From: Rhizomicrobium sp.
GTDB lineage: Bacteria; Pseudomonadota; Alphaproteobacteria; Micropepsales; Micropepsaceae
Direction of reading: 5' to 3'
NCBI GenBank assembly: GCA_037200045.1
Contig: JBBCHM010000001.1
Span: 2,046,001 to 2,110,000 of the forward strand
Length of the DNA stretch: 64,000 nt
Shown here: piece after piece, positions 44,924 through 52,075 of the stretch
Numbering within the stretch: the stretch's first letter is position 1
How the letters are laid out: every line of letters starts with the position of its first letter
Program-made: the position numbers and the translations under genes
The notes under the pieces: generated by a model
Told to the model about the DNA's origin: nothing
What the model saw: only the letters and a program-made list of their open reading frames with translations
Database searches by the model: none

Positions 44924-46060
44924 TCAATCGAGGGTGCGGCGGAAGCGCAGCAGGGCGATGGTGCCGACGGCGAACAGAAAGAGAATGAGCGGCCAGACAT
45001 CGGGCCAGATCTCGGCCGGGCCGTTGCCCTTGAGCAGGATGCCGCGCACCACCCGCAGGAAATGTGTCACAGGCATTGCCTCGCCGATCCATTGCGCCCA
45101 GACCGGCATGCCCCGAAACGGGAACGCGAAACCGGACAAAAGGATGGCGGGCAGAAGGAAGAACACCATCATCTGCATCGCCTGAAGCTGGCTCTGCGCG
45201 ATGGTGGAGAAGGTGTAGCCGACAGCGAGGTTGGCGGCGATGAAGAGCACCGATACCACGAACAGAAGGCCGAGCGAGCCGAGCATCGGCACGCCGAAGA
45301 CGAAGCGCGCCGCGACGAGCACCAGCGCGGCCTGCACCAGGCCGACCAGGATGTTCGGCGCGATCTTGCCGATCATGATCTCCACCGGCCGCGCCGGCAT
45401 GGCGAGGAGATTCTCGTAGGTGCCGCGTTCGCGCTCGCGCGTCAGCGCCATCGAGGTCATCAGCACCATGGTCATGGTCAGGATGATGCCGAGCAGGCCC
45501 GGCACGATATTGTACTGGGTGACGATCTCCGGATTGTAGAGACGGTGGATCACCGCGGTGAAGGCCGGCGTCGGCGGCGCGCGGATCGCCAAGGGTCCGG
45601 TCAGGTCGTCGCGCAAGGCGTCGCTCGCGATCTCGCCCAAGGCGCCCACCGCGTTGGACGCGGAGGACGGATCGGTGGCGTCGGCCTCGATCAGGAGTTC
45701 GGGCTGGGCGCCGCGCACCAGGTCGCGGCTGAAATTCGTCGGGATCTCGACGACGAAAGACACTTTGTCCTCGGCAAGAAGCCGGCGCGCGGCGTTCGGA
45801 TCGTTGGTCGCCCTGACGACCTCGAAATAGCCGGAGTTGCGAAGCGCCGCGACGATGGAATTGGCGAAGGTGCCGGGATCCAGGATCGAGACCGCGGTCG
45901 GCAGATGGCGCGGATCGTTGTTGATCGCGAAGCCGAACAGCAGGAGCTGCATCAGCGGCACGCCGAAGATCATGGCGAAGGTCAGCCGGTCGCGGCGAAG
46001 CTGGATGAACTCCTTGATCAAGACGGCGTTGACACGGCGCAGGGAGAAGGTCGCGCTCAT
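44924..46060 (-). CDS. ABC transporter permease (YhhJ/YbhR-type, ABC-2 family)
   Basis: A 378-residue ABC-2 type permease. An N-terminal span (FAMIFGVPLMQLLLFGFAINNDP) leads to a periplasmic domain of about 150 residues. Five helices then follow, with the family segment RERERGTYENLLAMPARPVEIMIGK. It ends LLRFRRTLD. It works with the ATPase and HlyD protein upstream, forming a YbhFSR/YhiI-like efflux pump for drugs or lipophilic compounds. A family B repeat separates it from the ATPase gene. Confidence 0.9.
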   Translation of the reverse strand: MSATFSLRRVNAVLIKEFIQLRRDRLTFAMIFGVPLMQLLLFGFAINNDPRHLPTAVSILDPGTFANSIVAALRNSGYFEVVRATNDPNAARRLLAEDKVSFVVEIPTNFSRDLVRGAQPELLIEADATDPSSASNAVGALGEIASDALRDDLTGPLAIRAPPTPAFTAVIHRLYNPEIVTQYNIVPGLLGIILTMTMVLMTSMALTRERERGTYENLLAMPARPVEIMIGKIAPNILVGLVQAALVLVAARFVFGVPMLGSLGLLFVVSVLFIAANLAVGYTFSTIAQSQLQAMQMMVFFLLPAILLSGFAFPFRGMPVWAQWIGEAMPVTHFLRVVRGILLKGNGPAEIWPDVWPLILFLFAVGTIALLRFRRTLD

Positions 46061-46074
46061 GACGTCCCTCCGGT

Positions 46075-46200
46075 GTCATGGCCCGCGAATGCGGGCCACC
46101 CAGTTGGGCACAAGCCTATCTGTCGGGAATTTCGTTCGCTTTCATTTGAGGCGTTCGTGCCGGATGTCACCTGGGTGGCCCGCATTCGCGGGCCATGACA
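46075..46200. repeat. MITE-like repeat with TGTCAT/ATGACA ends (family B, copy 3)
   Basis: A 126-bp element between the ABC ATPase and permease genes. The left arm is TGTCAT then GCCCGCGAATGCGGGC then CACCCAG. The right arm is CTGGGTG then GCCCGCATTCGCGGGC then CATGACA. The 55-base middle is unrelated to the other copies. It sits inside an otherwise compact operon. Confidence 0.88.
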
Positions 46201-46226
46201 ATTTGTTTTTCGGCGGGGCGATAACC

Positions 46227-47153
46227 TCACGCGTAGTCCCCCGTGCCTTGTTCCTGGAGCTGGATGAAGACGTCTTCCAGGCTGGGCGGGGCTTCGTGGA
46301 TCGCCAGGCCAGGCTTGTCGCGGAACGGCGCGAGCGCCTGTTCCAGCGCGGCGCGGTCCTTGCCGCTGACATGCAGCGCGGCGCCGAAGAAGGCGACGAA
46401 TTCGACGCCGGGCTTGCCGCGCAATTCGCCCGCCAGCGCCCTTGCGCCCTCGCCTTCGACGACGAAGGTGAACAGTCCCGACTTCGCCACGACCTCGGCC
46501 ACCGTGCCGCGCGCCATGACGTTGCCGAGATTGATGTAGACGATGCGGTCGCAGCGCTCCGCCTCATCCATGTAATGCGTGCTGACGAGAACGGTCAGGC
46601 CTTCGCCGGAGAGCCGGTGGATCTCGTCCCAGAAATCGCGCCGCGCCTTGGGATCGACGCCGGCGGTCGGCTCGTCGAGCAACAGCATCTTGGGCGCATG
46701 CAGCATGCAGGCGGCGAGCGCGAGGCGCTGCTTCCAGCCGCCGGAGAGATCACCGGCCAGTTGCTCCTGGCGCTTGACGAGGCCGAGGCGCTCCAGCGTC
46801 TGCGTCACGGCGGCGCGGGCGTTGGGCAGTTCGTAGACACGGGCGACGAAATCCAGGTTCTCGCGGATCGACAGATCCTCCCAGAAGCTGAACTTCTGGG
46901 TCATGTAGCCGACCTCGCGCTTGATCTGTTCGGACTGGGTGCGGAAGTCGTGACCGAGCACCGTGCCGTCGCCTTCGGTGGCGCGCAGCAGGCCGCACAG
47001 CATGCGGATCGTCGTGGTCTTGCCCGAGCCATTGGGACCGAGAAAGCCCCAGACCTGTCCCGCCGGCACGGCGATGTCGATGCGGTTGACCGCGACCTTG
47101 GAGCCGAAGCGCTTGGTCAGGCCGTGCACGTCGATGGCGAGTTCGGTGGTCAC
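46227..47153 (-). CDS. ABC transporter ATP-binding protein
   Basis: A 308-residue ATPase: Walker A GFLGPNGSGKTTT, Q-loop YMTQKFSFWEDL, signature DLSGGWKQRLALA, Walker B MLLLDEPTAGVDPK, and switch His in VLVSTHYMDEAE. A C-terminal domain of about 80 residues follows the ABC core. The start is the GTG at 47153, which overlaps the HlyD stop (GTGA). It powers the permease encoded downstream. Confidence 0.93.
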   Translation of the reverse strand: MTTELAIDVHGLTKRFGSKVAVNRIDIAVPAGQVWGFLGPNGSGKTTTIRMLCGLLRATEGDGTVLGHDFRTQSEQIKREVGYMTQKFSFWEDLSIRENLDFVARVYELPNARAAVTQTLERLGLVKRQEQLAGDLSGGWKQRLALAACMLHAPKMLLLDEPTAGVDPKARRDFWDEIHRLSGEGLTVLVSTHYMDEAERCDRIVYINLGNVMARGTVAEVVAKSGLFTFVVEGEGARALAGELRGKPGVEFVAFFGAALHVSGKDRAALEQALAPFRDKPGLAIHEAPPSLEDVFIQLQEQGTGDYA

Positions 47154-47977
47154 AGCGGCCTGACGTCGACCGGCTGGCCGGGGTTGAGCCTGATGCCGCC
47201 GGGGACGCGCGCCTCCAGCTTGAACACCAGCTTCTCGCGGCTGCCGACGGAGAAGATCACCGGCGGGGTGAACTCTTCCTGCTGCGCGATGAAGGTGATC
47301 GTCGCGGCGATGCTCCGCGCGCAGCCGTCGCACGAGATCGCGACACGCTGGCCGAGCTTGACATGCGCCAGCTGGCCCTCCGGCACGAAGAAGCGGACGA
47401 AGACGTTCTGCGGCGGCAGCACCGAGACGACCGGCGTCATCGCCGGGGCGTATTCGCCGGCGCGGAAATAGACGTCCTCGACCCGGCCGGTGGTGCGCGC
47501 GATCACGTCGCGCTCGGAGAGCTGATAGGCGGCGCCGGCGAGCGAGGCGCGCGCCTGCGCGATCTGGGCCTCGATCTGCGCCACCTGCGCGCCGGCGGAA
47601 TCGTAGGTCGCCTTGGCGACGTCATAGGCCTGCTTGGTGCCGGCCTGCTCGGCGAGCAGGTTGGCTTGGCGGACCAATTGCTTCTGCGCCAGCACCAGAT
47701 TGGCCTTGGCGGCGGCGAGCTGGCCCTGCGCCACCGCGATGGCGGCGTTGGCCTGGTCGCGGGCCGAGGCCTGGTTGGTGTCGTCGAGCGTGAAGAGAAG
47801 ATCGCCGGTCCTGACCGCGTCGCCGCGGCGGACCGCGACCCGGGCCACCCAACCGGCCTGGGGGGCGGCGATGAAGGCGTCCTCGCCTTCGACATAGCCG
47901 AGCCAGGCGGGCTTGTCGTCGTCCCCGCCGCAGCCCGCGAGCAGCAGCAGCACGGCCAGCATCAGCGCGTGTTTCAT
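47150..47977 (-). CDS. HlyD-family membrane fusion protein (efflux adaptor), lipoprotein
   Basis: A 275-residue periplasmic adaptor. The signal peptide ends in the lipobox LLLAGCGG. A biotinyl-lipoyl half (AAPQAGWVARVAVRRGDAV) leads to a coiled-coil hairpin of about 80 Ala/Gln-rich residues, then the second lipoyl half (DVIARTTGRVEDVYFRAGEY) and a beta-barrel. It bridges the ABC pump to an outer-membrane channel. The start overlaps the TetR stop (ATGA). Confidence 0.9.
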   Translation of the reverse strand: MKHALMLAVLLLLAGCGGDDDKPAWLGYVEGEDAFIAAPQAGWVARVAVRRGDAVRTGDLLFTLDDTNQASARDQANAAIAVAQGQLAAAKANLVLAQKQLVRQANLLAEQAGTKQAYDVAKATYDSAGAQVAQIEAQIAQARASLAGAAYQLSERDVIARTTGRVEDVYFRAGEYAPAMTPVVSVLPPQNVFVRFFVPEGQLAHVKLGQRVAISCDGCARSIAATITFIAQQEEFTPPVIFSVGSREKLVFKLEARVPGGIRLNPGQPVDVRPL

Positions 47978-48609
47978 GGCGTCTTTCCTTCCGGCGCGAG
48001 GCCGCGGAACAGGACATCGAGATGGGTCTCGATCAGGCCCTGATAGTCGTAGGGCTCCGGATCGAAGGCGGCGAAGGTCGAGCGCCACACCGCGCCCAGG
48101 AGCACCGGCGCCATGCAAAGGCGGATGACGTGATTCACCGGCGCGCGGCGGAATTCGCCCCGCGCCATGCCGCGCTCGATCACCGAGGACAGCGCCGCCA
48201 TGCCCTTCTCGATGATCTCGAAGCGGTAGAAGAGCGCGAGTTCGGGGAAATTCCCGCTTTCGGCGATGATGATCTTGGGCAGCACGACACGCTCGCTGTC
48301 GAGCAGCGCCGTTATCGATGTGAGCGCGGAGCGCAGGAGGTCGCGGGCCGAGCCTTCATGGCCCGCGATCTGTTCCGCGACGGCGCCGATCGTGTTGCCG
48401 ATCGATTCGCGCACCAGCGATTTGAACACCGCTTCCTTGTTGTCGAAGTAGAGATAGATCGTGCCCTTGGTCACGCCGGCTTCGCGCGCGATGTCGTCCA
48501 TCCGCGCCGCGGCATAGCCCTTGGCGGCGAACACTTTCAGCGCGGCATCGAGAATCTCGGCCGGACGCGCCTGCTTGCGACGGCTCCAGCGCTGTTCGTG
48601 CGTGTCCAT
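47974..48609 (-). CDS. TetR-family transcriptional regulator of the ABC efflux operon
   Basis: A 211-residue repressor. The DNA-binding domain is ILDAALKVFAAKGYAAARMDDIAREAGVTKGTIYLYFDNKEAVF, with the helix-turn-helix in GVTKGTIYLYF. The ligand domain is typical of AcrR-like regulators. It is the first gene of the tetR-hlyD-ATPase-permease operon. An 18-bp palindrome 13 bases before its ATG is the likely operator. The ATG at 48609 is preferred over an in-frame TTG three codons earlier. Confidence 0.92.
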   Translation of the reverse strand: MDTHEQRWSRRKQARPAEILDAALKVFAAKGYAAARMDDIAREAGVTKGTIYLYFDNKEAVFKSLVRESIGNTIGAVAEQIAGHEGSARDLLRSALTSITALLDSERVVLPKIIIAESGNFPELALFYRFEIIEKGMAALSSVIERGMARGEFRRAPVNHVIRLCMAPVLLGAVWRSTFAAFDPEPYDYQGLIETHLDVLFRGLAPEGKTP

Positions 48610-48622
48610 GGCGTCCAATTAA

Positions 48623-48640
48623 TAACTGACCAGTCAGTTA
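48623..48640. promoter_or_regulatory. TetR-type operator for the efflux operon
   Basis: TAACTGAC-CA-GTCAGTTA, a perfect 8-2-8 inverted repeat containing the TGACCAGTCA core typical of TetR/AcrR operators. It lies 14 bases upstream of the tetR ATG and next to an A/T-rich TATATAAC stretch on the minus strand that could be the -10 element. Confidence 0.75.
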
Positions 48641-48709
48641 TATAGTGAACCTTCTGCCAGAGCCAGTGCGCGCTGGCAGAACAAGGCTGGAACCGCGAAT
48701 AATAGTTCT

Positions 48710-48749
48710 TGCATGAAACACCCGTTACATGTAACGGGTGTTTCATGCA
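48710..48749. promoter_or_regulatory. Perfect 40-bp palindrome overlapping a tetR start codon
   Basis: The half-site TGCATGAAACACCCGTTACA is followed by its exact reverse complement with no spacer. The ATG of the downstream TetR gene (48745-48747) lies inside the right arm. It is most simply the autoregulatory operator. In RNA it would form a 20-bp hairpin hiding the start codon. Confidence 0.85.
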
Positions 48750-49347
48750 TGCACCCATTGATCGCCGGACCGAACTGCTTGGCAAGATCGTCGAGGCGCT
48801 GCTGGACAGCGGCGCCGGCGATCTGTCGCTGCGCCCGCTGGCCGAGCGCGTGGGCACCAGCGCCCGGCTCCTGATCTATCACTTCGAGTCCAAGGAGGCG
48901 CTGGTCGCCGCCGCGCTGGCCGAGGTCCGCCACCGGATCGGCGCTTCGCTCGCGCAGCGTGCCGCCGACATCCATCCGACATCCCTGCGGACGCTGCTCA
49001 TGATGGCCTGGGAGTGGGCGCTCGAAGAGCCCAACCAGCGCTATTTCCGGCTTCTGTTCGAAGTCGACGGCCTTTCCATGTTCGACCGGATCACGTTCTC
49101 CCGCGAAGTCCGGGCGGCCAACAGCGCGGTCTGGATCGCGCTGATCGACAAGGCGGCCCTGCGCCTGTCCGAAGGCGGCAAGACCTTCTCGGTCCATGCC
49201 GTCCTGATCCGGGGCGCGTTCACGGGGCTGCTGCAGGAATTCCTCACCACCGGCGACCGCGAGAACACCACCGCCGCGCTCGGCGCCCTGATCGATCTGC
49301 TGTCCGGCACCGCGCCCGCGGCTTCTCAGCAAGGATACCGGTCATGA
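48745..49347 (+). CDS. TetR-family regulator
   Basis: A 200-residue regulator: LLGKIVEALLDSGAGDLSLRPLAERVGTSARLLIYHFESKEALVAAAL, with the helix-turn-helix in VGTSARLLIYHF. The ATG at 48745 is inside the 40-bp palindrome; no strong ribosome site fits before it, so a leaderless or poorly initiated message is possible. The stop overlaps the next gene (ATGA). It is divergent from the efflux tetR, 135 bases away. Confidence 0.88.
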   Translation: MHAPIDRRTELLGKIVEALLDSGAGDLSLRPLAERVGTSARLLIYHFESKEALVAAALAEVRHRIGASLAQRAADIHPTSLRTLLMMAWEWALEEPNQRYFRLLFEVDGLSMFDRITFSREVRAANSAVWIALIDKAALRLSEGGKTFSVHAVLIRGAFTGLLQEFLTTGDRENTTAALGALIDLLSGTAPAASQQGYRS

Positions 49348-50042
49348 CCAGCGTTCCCCCGGCCAAGGGTTGGCGCAAGGTGACGGGCCACGTCGCCGTC
49401 CGGGCGCTCTTCAAGAGCGTGCTTATCAACATGGTCGCGCCGGTGATCCTCTACCGGCTGTCGGCGCCGCATTATGTGTCGACCAGTCTTCTGCCGCTGG
49501 CGATCTCGGGCGTGCCGCCGATCCTGTGGCTCGCCTATGGCGTGATCAAATTGCGCGCCATCGACTTCCTCGGCCTGTTCGCGGCGGAGAACGTCGTGGT
49601 GAGCATGACCGCCCTGGTGCTCGCCCATACCGAGCGCGACGCGCTGATCGGGCGGTCGATGCAGAACGTCGTGCTGGCGGGCATTTTCCTGGCCTCGCTC
49701 GCTTTCGCCAGGCCGCTGATGTTCTACATGGCGCGCCAGCTTTCGACCGGCAACGATCCGGCGCAGCGCGACAGCTTCAACCGTGCCGCCGCGCAGCCTT
49801 ATGCCATGCGCGCCTATCGCGTGCTGACCTGGGGCTGGACGGCGGCGCTCCTGATCAAGGCGGCCGGCGGCTATGTCCTGGCGGCGCATCTGCCGACCAA
49901 CACGTTCCTGCTCGCCTCGCCGCTCTGGGATCTGGTCAGCGATTCCGTGCTGGTCGGCTGGACCATCGTCTATGGCCGCGCCAGGCTGGCCGCCGCGAGC
50001 GACCGCGCGCCGCCCGCGATGTCGTCGGTGGTGCTGCCATGA
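49344..50042 (+). CDS. VC0807-family membrane protein
   Basis: A 232-residue protein with six hydrophobic spans: VLINMVAPVILYRL, LLPLAISGVPPILWLAYGVI, FLGLFAAENVVVSMTALVL, VVLAGIFLASLAFARPLMF, a fifth near GWTAALLIKAAGGYVL, and a last near LWDLVSDSVLVGWTIVYG. This matches VC0807-type proteins, whose function is not known. It overlaps the TetR gene upstream and the PLP-enzyme gene downstream by 4 bases each. A transporter or permease-like role is inference. Confidence 0.7.
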   Translation: MTSVPPAKGWRKVTGHVAVRALFKSVLINMVAPVILYRLSAPHYVSTSLLPLAISGVPPILWLAYGVIKLRAIDFLGLFAAENVVVSMTALVLAHTERDALIGRSMQNVVLAGIFLASLAFARPLMFYMARQLSTGNDPAQRDSFNRAAAQPYAMRAYRVLTWGWTAALLIKAAGGYVLAAHLPTNTFLLASPLWDLVSDSVLVGWTIVYGRARLAAASDRAPPAMSSVVLP

Positions 50043-51184
50043 CCGATGAGGAATTGCATGGCCCTCTGCTCAACCAGCAGGGATCGCGCCACAGCCTGAA
50101 CACCCCGGTCCTGGTGATCGATCTGGACGCGCTTTCCCGCAACATCGCCGCGATGGCCGATTTCGCCCGGAGCAAGGGCCTGTCCCTGCGCCCCCACGCC
50201 AAGACCCACAAGAGCCCGGAGATCGCCAAGCGACAGATCGCGGCCGGCGCCATCGGTATCTGCTGCGCCAAGATCGGCGAGGCCGAGGTCATGGCCGATC
50301 ACGGCGTCGTTCGCGGCCTGCACATCACCTCGCCCGTCGTCTCGCGACCGGCGGTCGCGCGGCTGGCGGCGCTGAACCTTCGCACCGAGGACCTGTTGTG
50401 CGTGGTGGACAATCCGGCCAACGTCCAAGCGCTGGGCGCGGCGGCACGCGCCGCCGCGAAGCCGTTGTCGGTCATCATCGACATCGATCCCGGCATTCGC
50501 CGCACCGGTGTCGGCTCGCCGGAAGCGGCCGTCGCATTGTTCGAAGCGATCACGTCCGAAGTCTTCCTCACCTACCGGGGCGTGCAATGCTATTGCGGCG
50601 CCCAGCAGCACATCGAAGCGTTCGAGGACCGCCTTGAGTCCATGCAGGAGCGGGCCGCCTTCGTCCGCACCGTCATCGAAGCGCTCACCGCCGCGGGCGG
50701 TCGGCCGCAGATCGTGACGGGCGGCGGCACGGGCACGCACCGCATCGATCCCACGCTCGATCTCTTCACCGAACTTCAGGTCGGCTCTTATGTGTTCATG
50801 GACGGCCAATATCTCGCCTGCGACCTGACCGGCGACGGCGAGCCTTCCCCGTTCGAGACCGCCCTGATGGTCGACGCACGGGTGGTCAGCGCCAACACCC
50901 CGGGCCTCGTCACCCTGGATGCCGGCTTCAAGGCCTTCGCCACCGACGCCGAAGCGCCGCTGGTACTGGCCGGCGCGCCGCCGGGCGCGCTCTACCGCTT
51001 CATGGGCGACGAGCACGGCGCGCTGTTCCTGCCCGACGGCGGGACCCTGCCGCTTGCCGCCATGGTGACGCTCGGCGCGCCCCATTGCGATCCGACCGTC
51101 AACCTCTACGACACCTATCATGTGGTGCAGGGCGACACGCTGCGGGCGCTCTGGCCGGTCGCCGCCCGCGGCCGGTCGCGCTAG
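50039..51184 (+). CDS. Fold-III PLP enzyme, D-threonine aldolase / D-serine dehydratase (DSD1) family
   Basis: A 381-residue PLP enzyme. The N-terminal alanine-racemase-type barrel has NTPVLVIDLDALSRNI and the Schiff-base Lys in RPHAKTHKSPEIA (K55). The C-terminal domain has the metal-binding His and Cys in LGAPHCDPTVNLYDTYHVV, which marks the DSD1/D-threonine aldolase group. It cleaves or dehydrates D-3-hydroxy amino acids. It is the third gene of an overlapping trio with TetR and VC0807. Confidence 0.9.
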   Translation: MTDEELHGPLLNQQGSRHSLNTPVLVIDLDALSRNIAAMADFARSKGLSLRPHAKTHKSPEIAKRQIAAGAIGICCAKIGEAEVMADHGVVRGLHITSPVVSRPAVARLAALNLRTEDLLCVVDNPANVQALGAAARAAAKPLSVIIDIDPGIRRTGVGSPEAAVALFEAITSEVFLTYRGVQCYCGAQQHIEAFEDRLESMQERAAFVRTVIEALTAAGGRPQIVTGGGTGTHRIDPTLDLFTELQVGSYVFMDGQYLACDLTGDGEPSPFETALMVDARVVSANTPGLVTLDAGFKAFATDAEAPLVLAGAPPGALYRFMGDEHGALFLPDGGTLPLAAMVTLGAPHCDPTVNLYDTYHVVQGDTLRALWPVAARGRSR

Positions 51185-51247
51185 ACGGCCCTGTATCAAA
51201 CGCCGGGTCCGATGCGCTAGGATGGGGCGTGCCGGTGGAGAAGAGCC

Positions 51248-51787
51248 ATGACAGTCAAACGCCTAGCCGTTCCGCTGCTTTTCCTGGGACTGGCCGCCTG
51301 CGCCACGCCGACGCCCTATGCGCCCGCGACGGGCGACCGGGGCACCGGCTATTCCGACCAGCGGCTGGCTCAGAACCGCTATCGCGTGACGTTCACCGGA
51401 AACTCGCTGACCAAGCGCGACATGGTGGAGAACTACCTCCTGCTGCGCTCCGCCGAGGTGACACGCGATGCCGGCTATGCCTGGTTCGCGTTCGACACCC
51501 GCGACACCGAATCCAAGACGACCTATCACACCGATTTCGGTGCCTATCCCGGCTGGGGCTGGGGACCCGGCTTCGGACGCTATTGGCATAGCTGGCGCTA
51601 CGATCCCTGGGACCCCTTCTGGCACGACACCGCCTTCCCGACGACGCGCTACGAGGCCTATGCCGAGATCATCCTGTTGACGCCGGAGCAGGCGAAGGCC
51701 GATCCGCATGCGCTGCAGGCCTCCGACGTGATCGCCCGGCTCGGCCCGCAAGCCGCGCCGCCGCCGCCGCCAGCGGCGACGCATTAG
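51248..51787 (+). CDS. CC0125/CC1285-family lipoprotein
   Basis: A 179-residue lipoprotein. The signal peptide ends in LGLAACATP (lipobox Cys). The conserved block GYSDQRLAQNRYRVTFTGNS, then RDMVENYLLLRSAEVT, matches the family named after Caulobacter crescentus CC0125/CC1285. A Trp/Gly/Tyr-rich middle (PGWGWGPGFGRYWHSW) and a poly-Pro tail follow. Function is unknown. The stop overlaps the convergent tusA end by 4 bases. Confidence 0.85.
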   Translation: MTVKRLAVPLLFLGLAACATPTPYAPATGDRGTGYSDQRLAQNRYRVTFTGNSLTKRDMVENYLLLRSAEVTRDAGYAWFAFDTRDTESKTTYHTDFGAYPGWGWGPGFGRYWHSWRYDPWDPFWHDTAFPTTRYEAYAEIILLTPEQAKADPHALQASDVIARLGPQAAPPPPPAATH

Positions 51788-52005
51788 GGCCGGCGCAGGA
51801 CCAGCGTGACGGCATCGCCGTCGCGCGCGCTCGAGAGGACCTCATAGCCTTCCTGGCGGCACATATGCGGGATGTCGATATGCGCGAGCGGATCGTCGGC
51901 CACCACCGTGATCTCGCCGCCTCGCGCGGCGCGGGCCAGCGCGCGGCGCGCCAGCAGCGCGGGCAGCGGACACTTCAGGCCTTTGAGGTCAAGCGGCTCG
52001 GTCAT
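51784..52005 (-). CDS. TusA-family sulfur carrier protein
   Basis: A 73-residue protein with the TusA fold and the catalytic Cys in LKCPLPALLARRAL. The C-terminal IPHMCRQEGYEVL strand-helix is also typical. TusA proteins carry persulfide sulfur for tRNA thiolation or other sulfur transfer. No partner Tus genes are nearby, so the exact pathway is open. Confidence 0.9.
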   Translation of the reverse strand: MTEPLDLKGLKCPLPALLARRALARAARGGEITVVADDPLAHIDIPHMCRQEGYEVLSSARDGDAVTLVLRRP

Positions 52006-52075
52006 GGCCTCGCAATTGTTTTCCGTCTAACCATATCCTGGTCTTGAAACCGTCATCCCGCCTGTCACGGATCCC

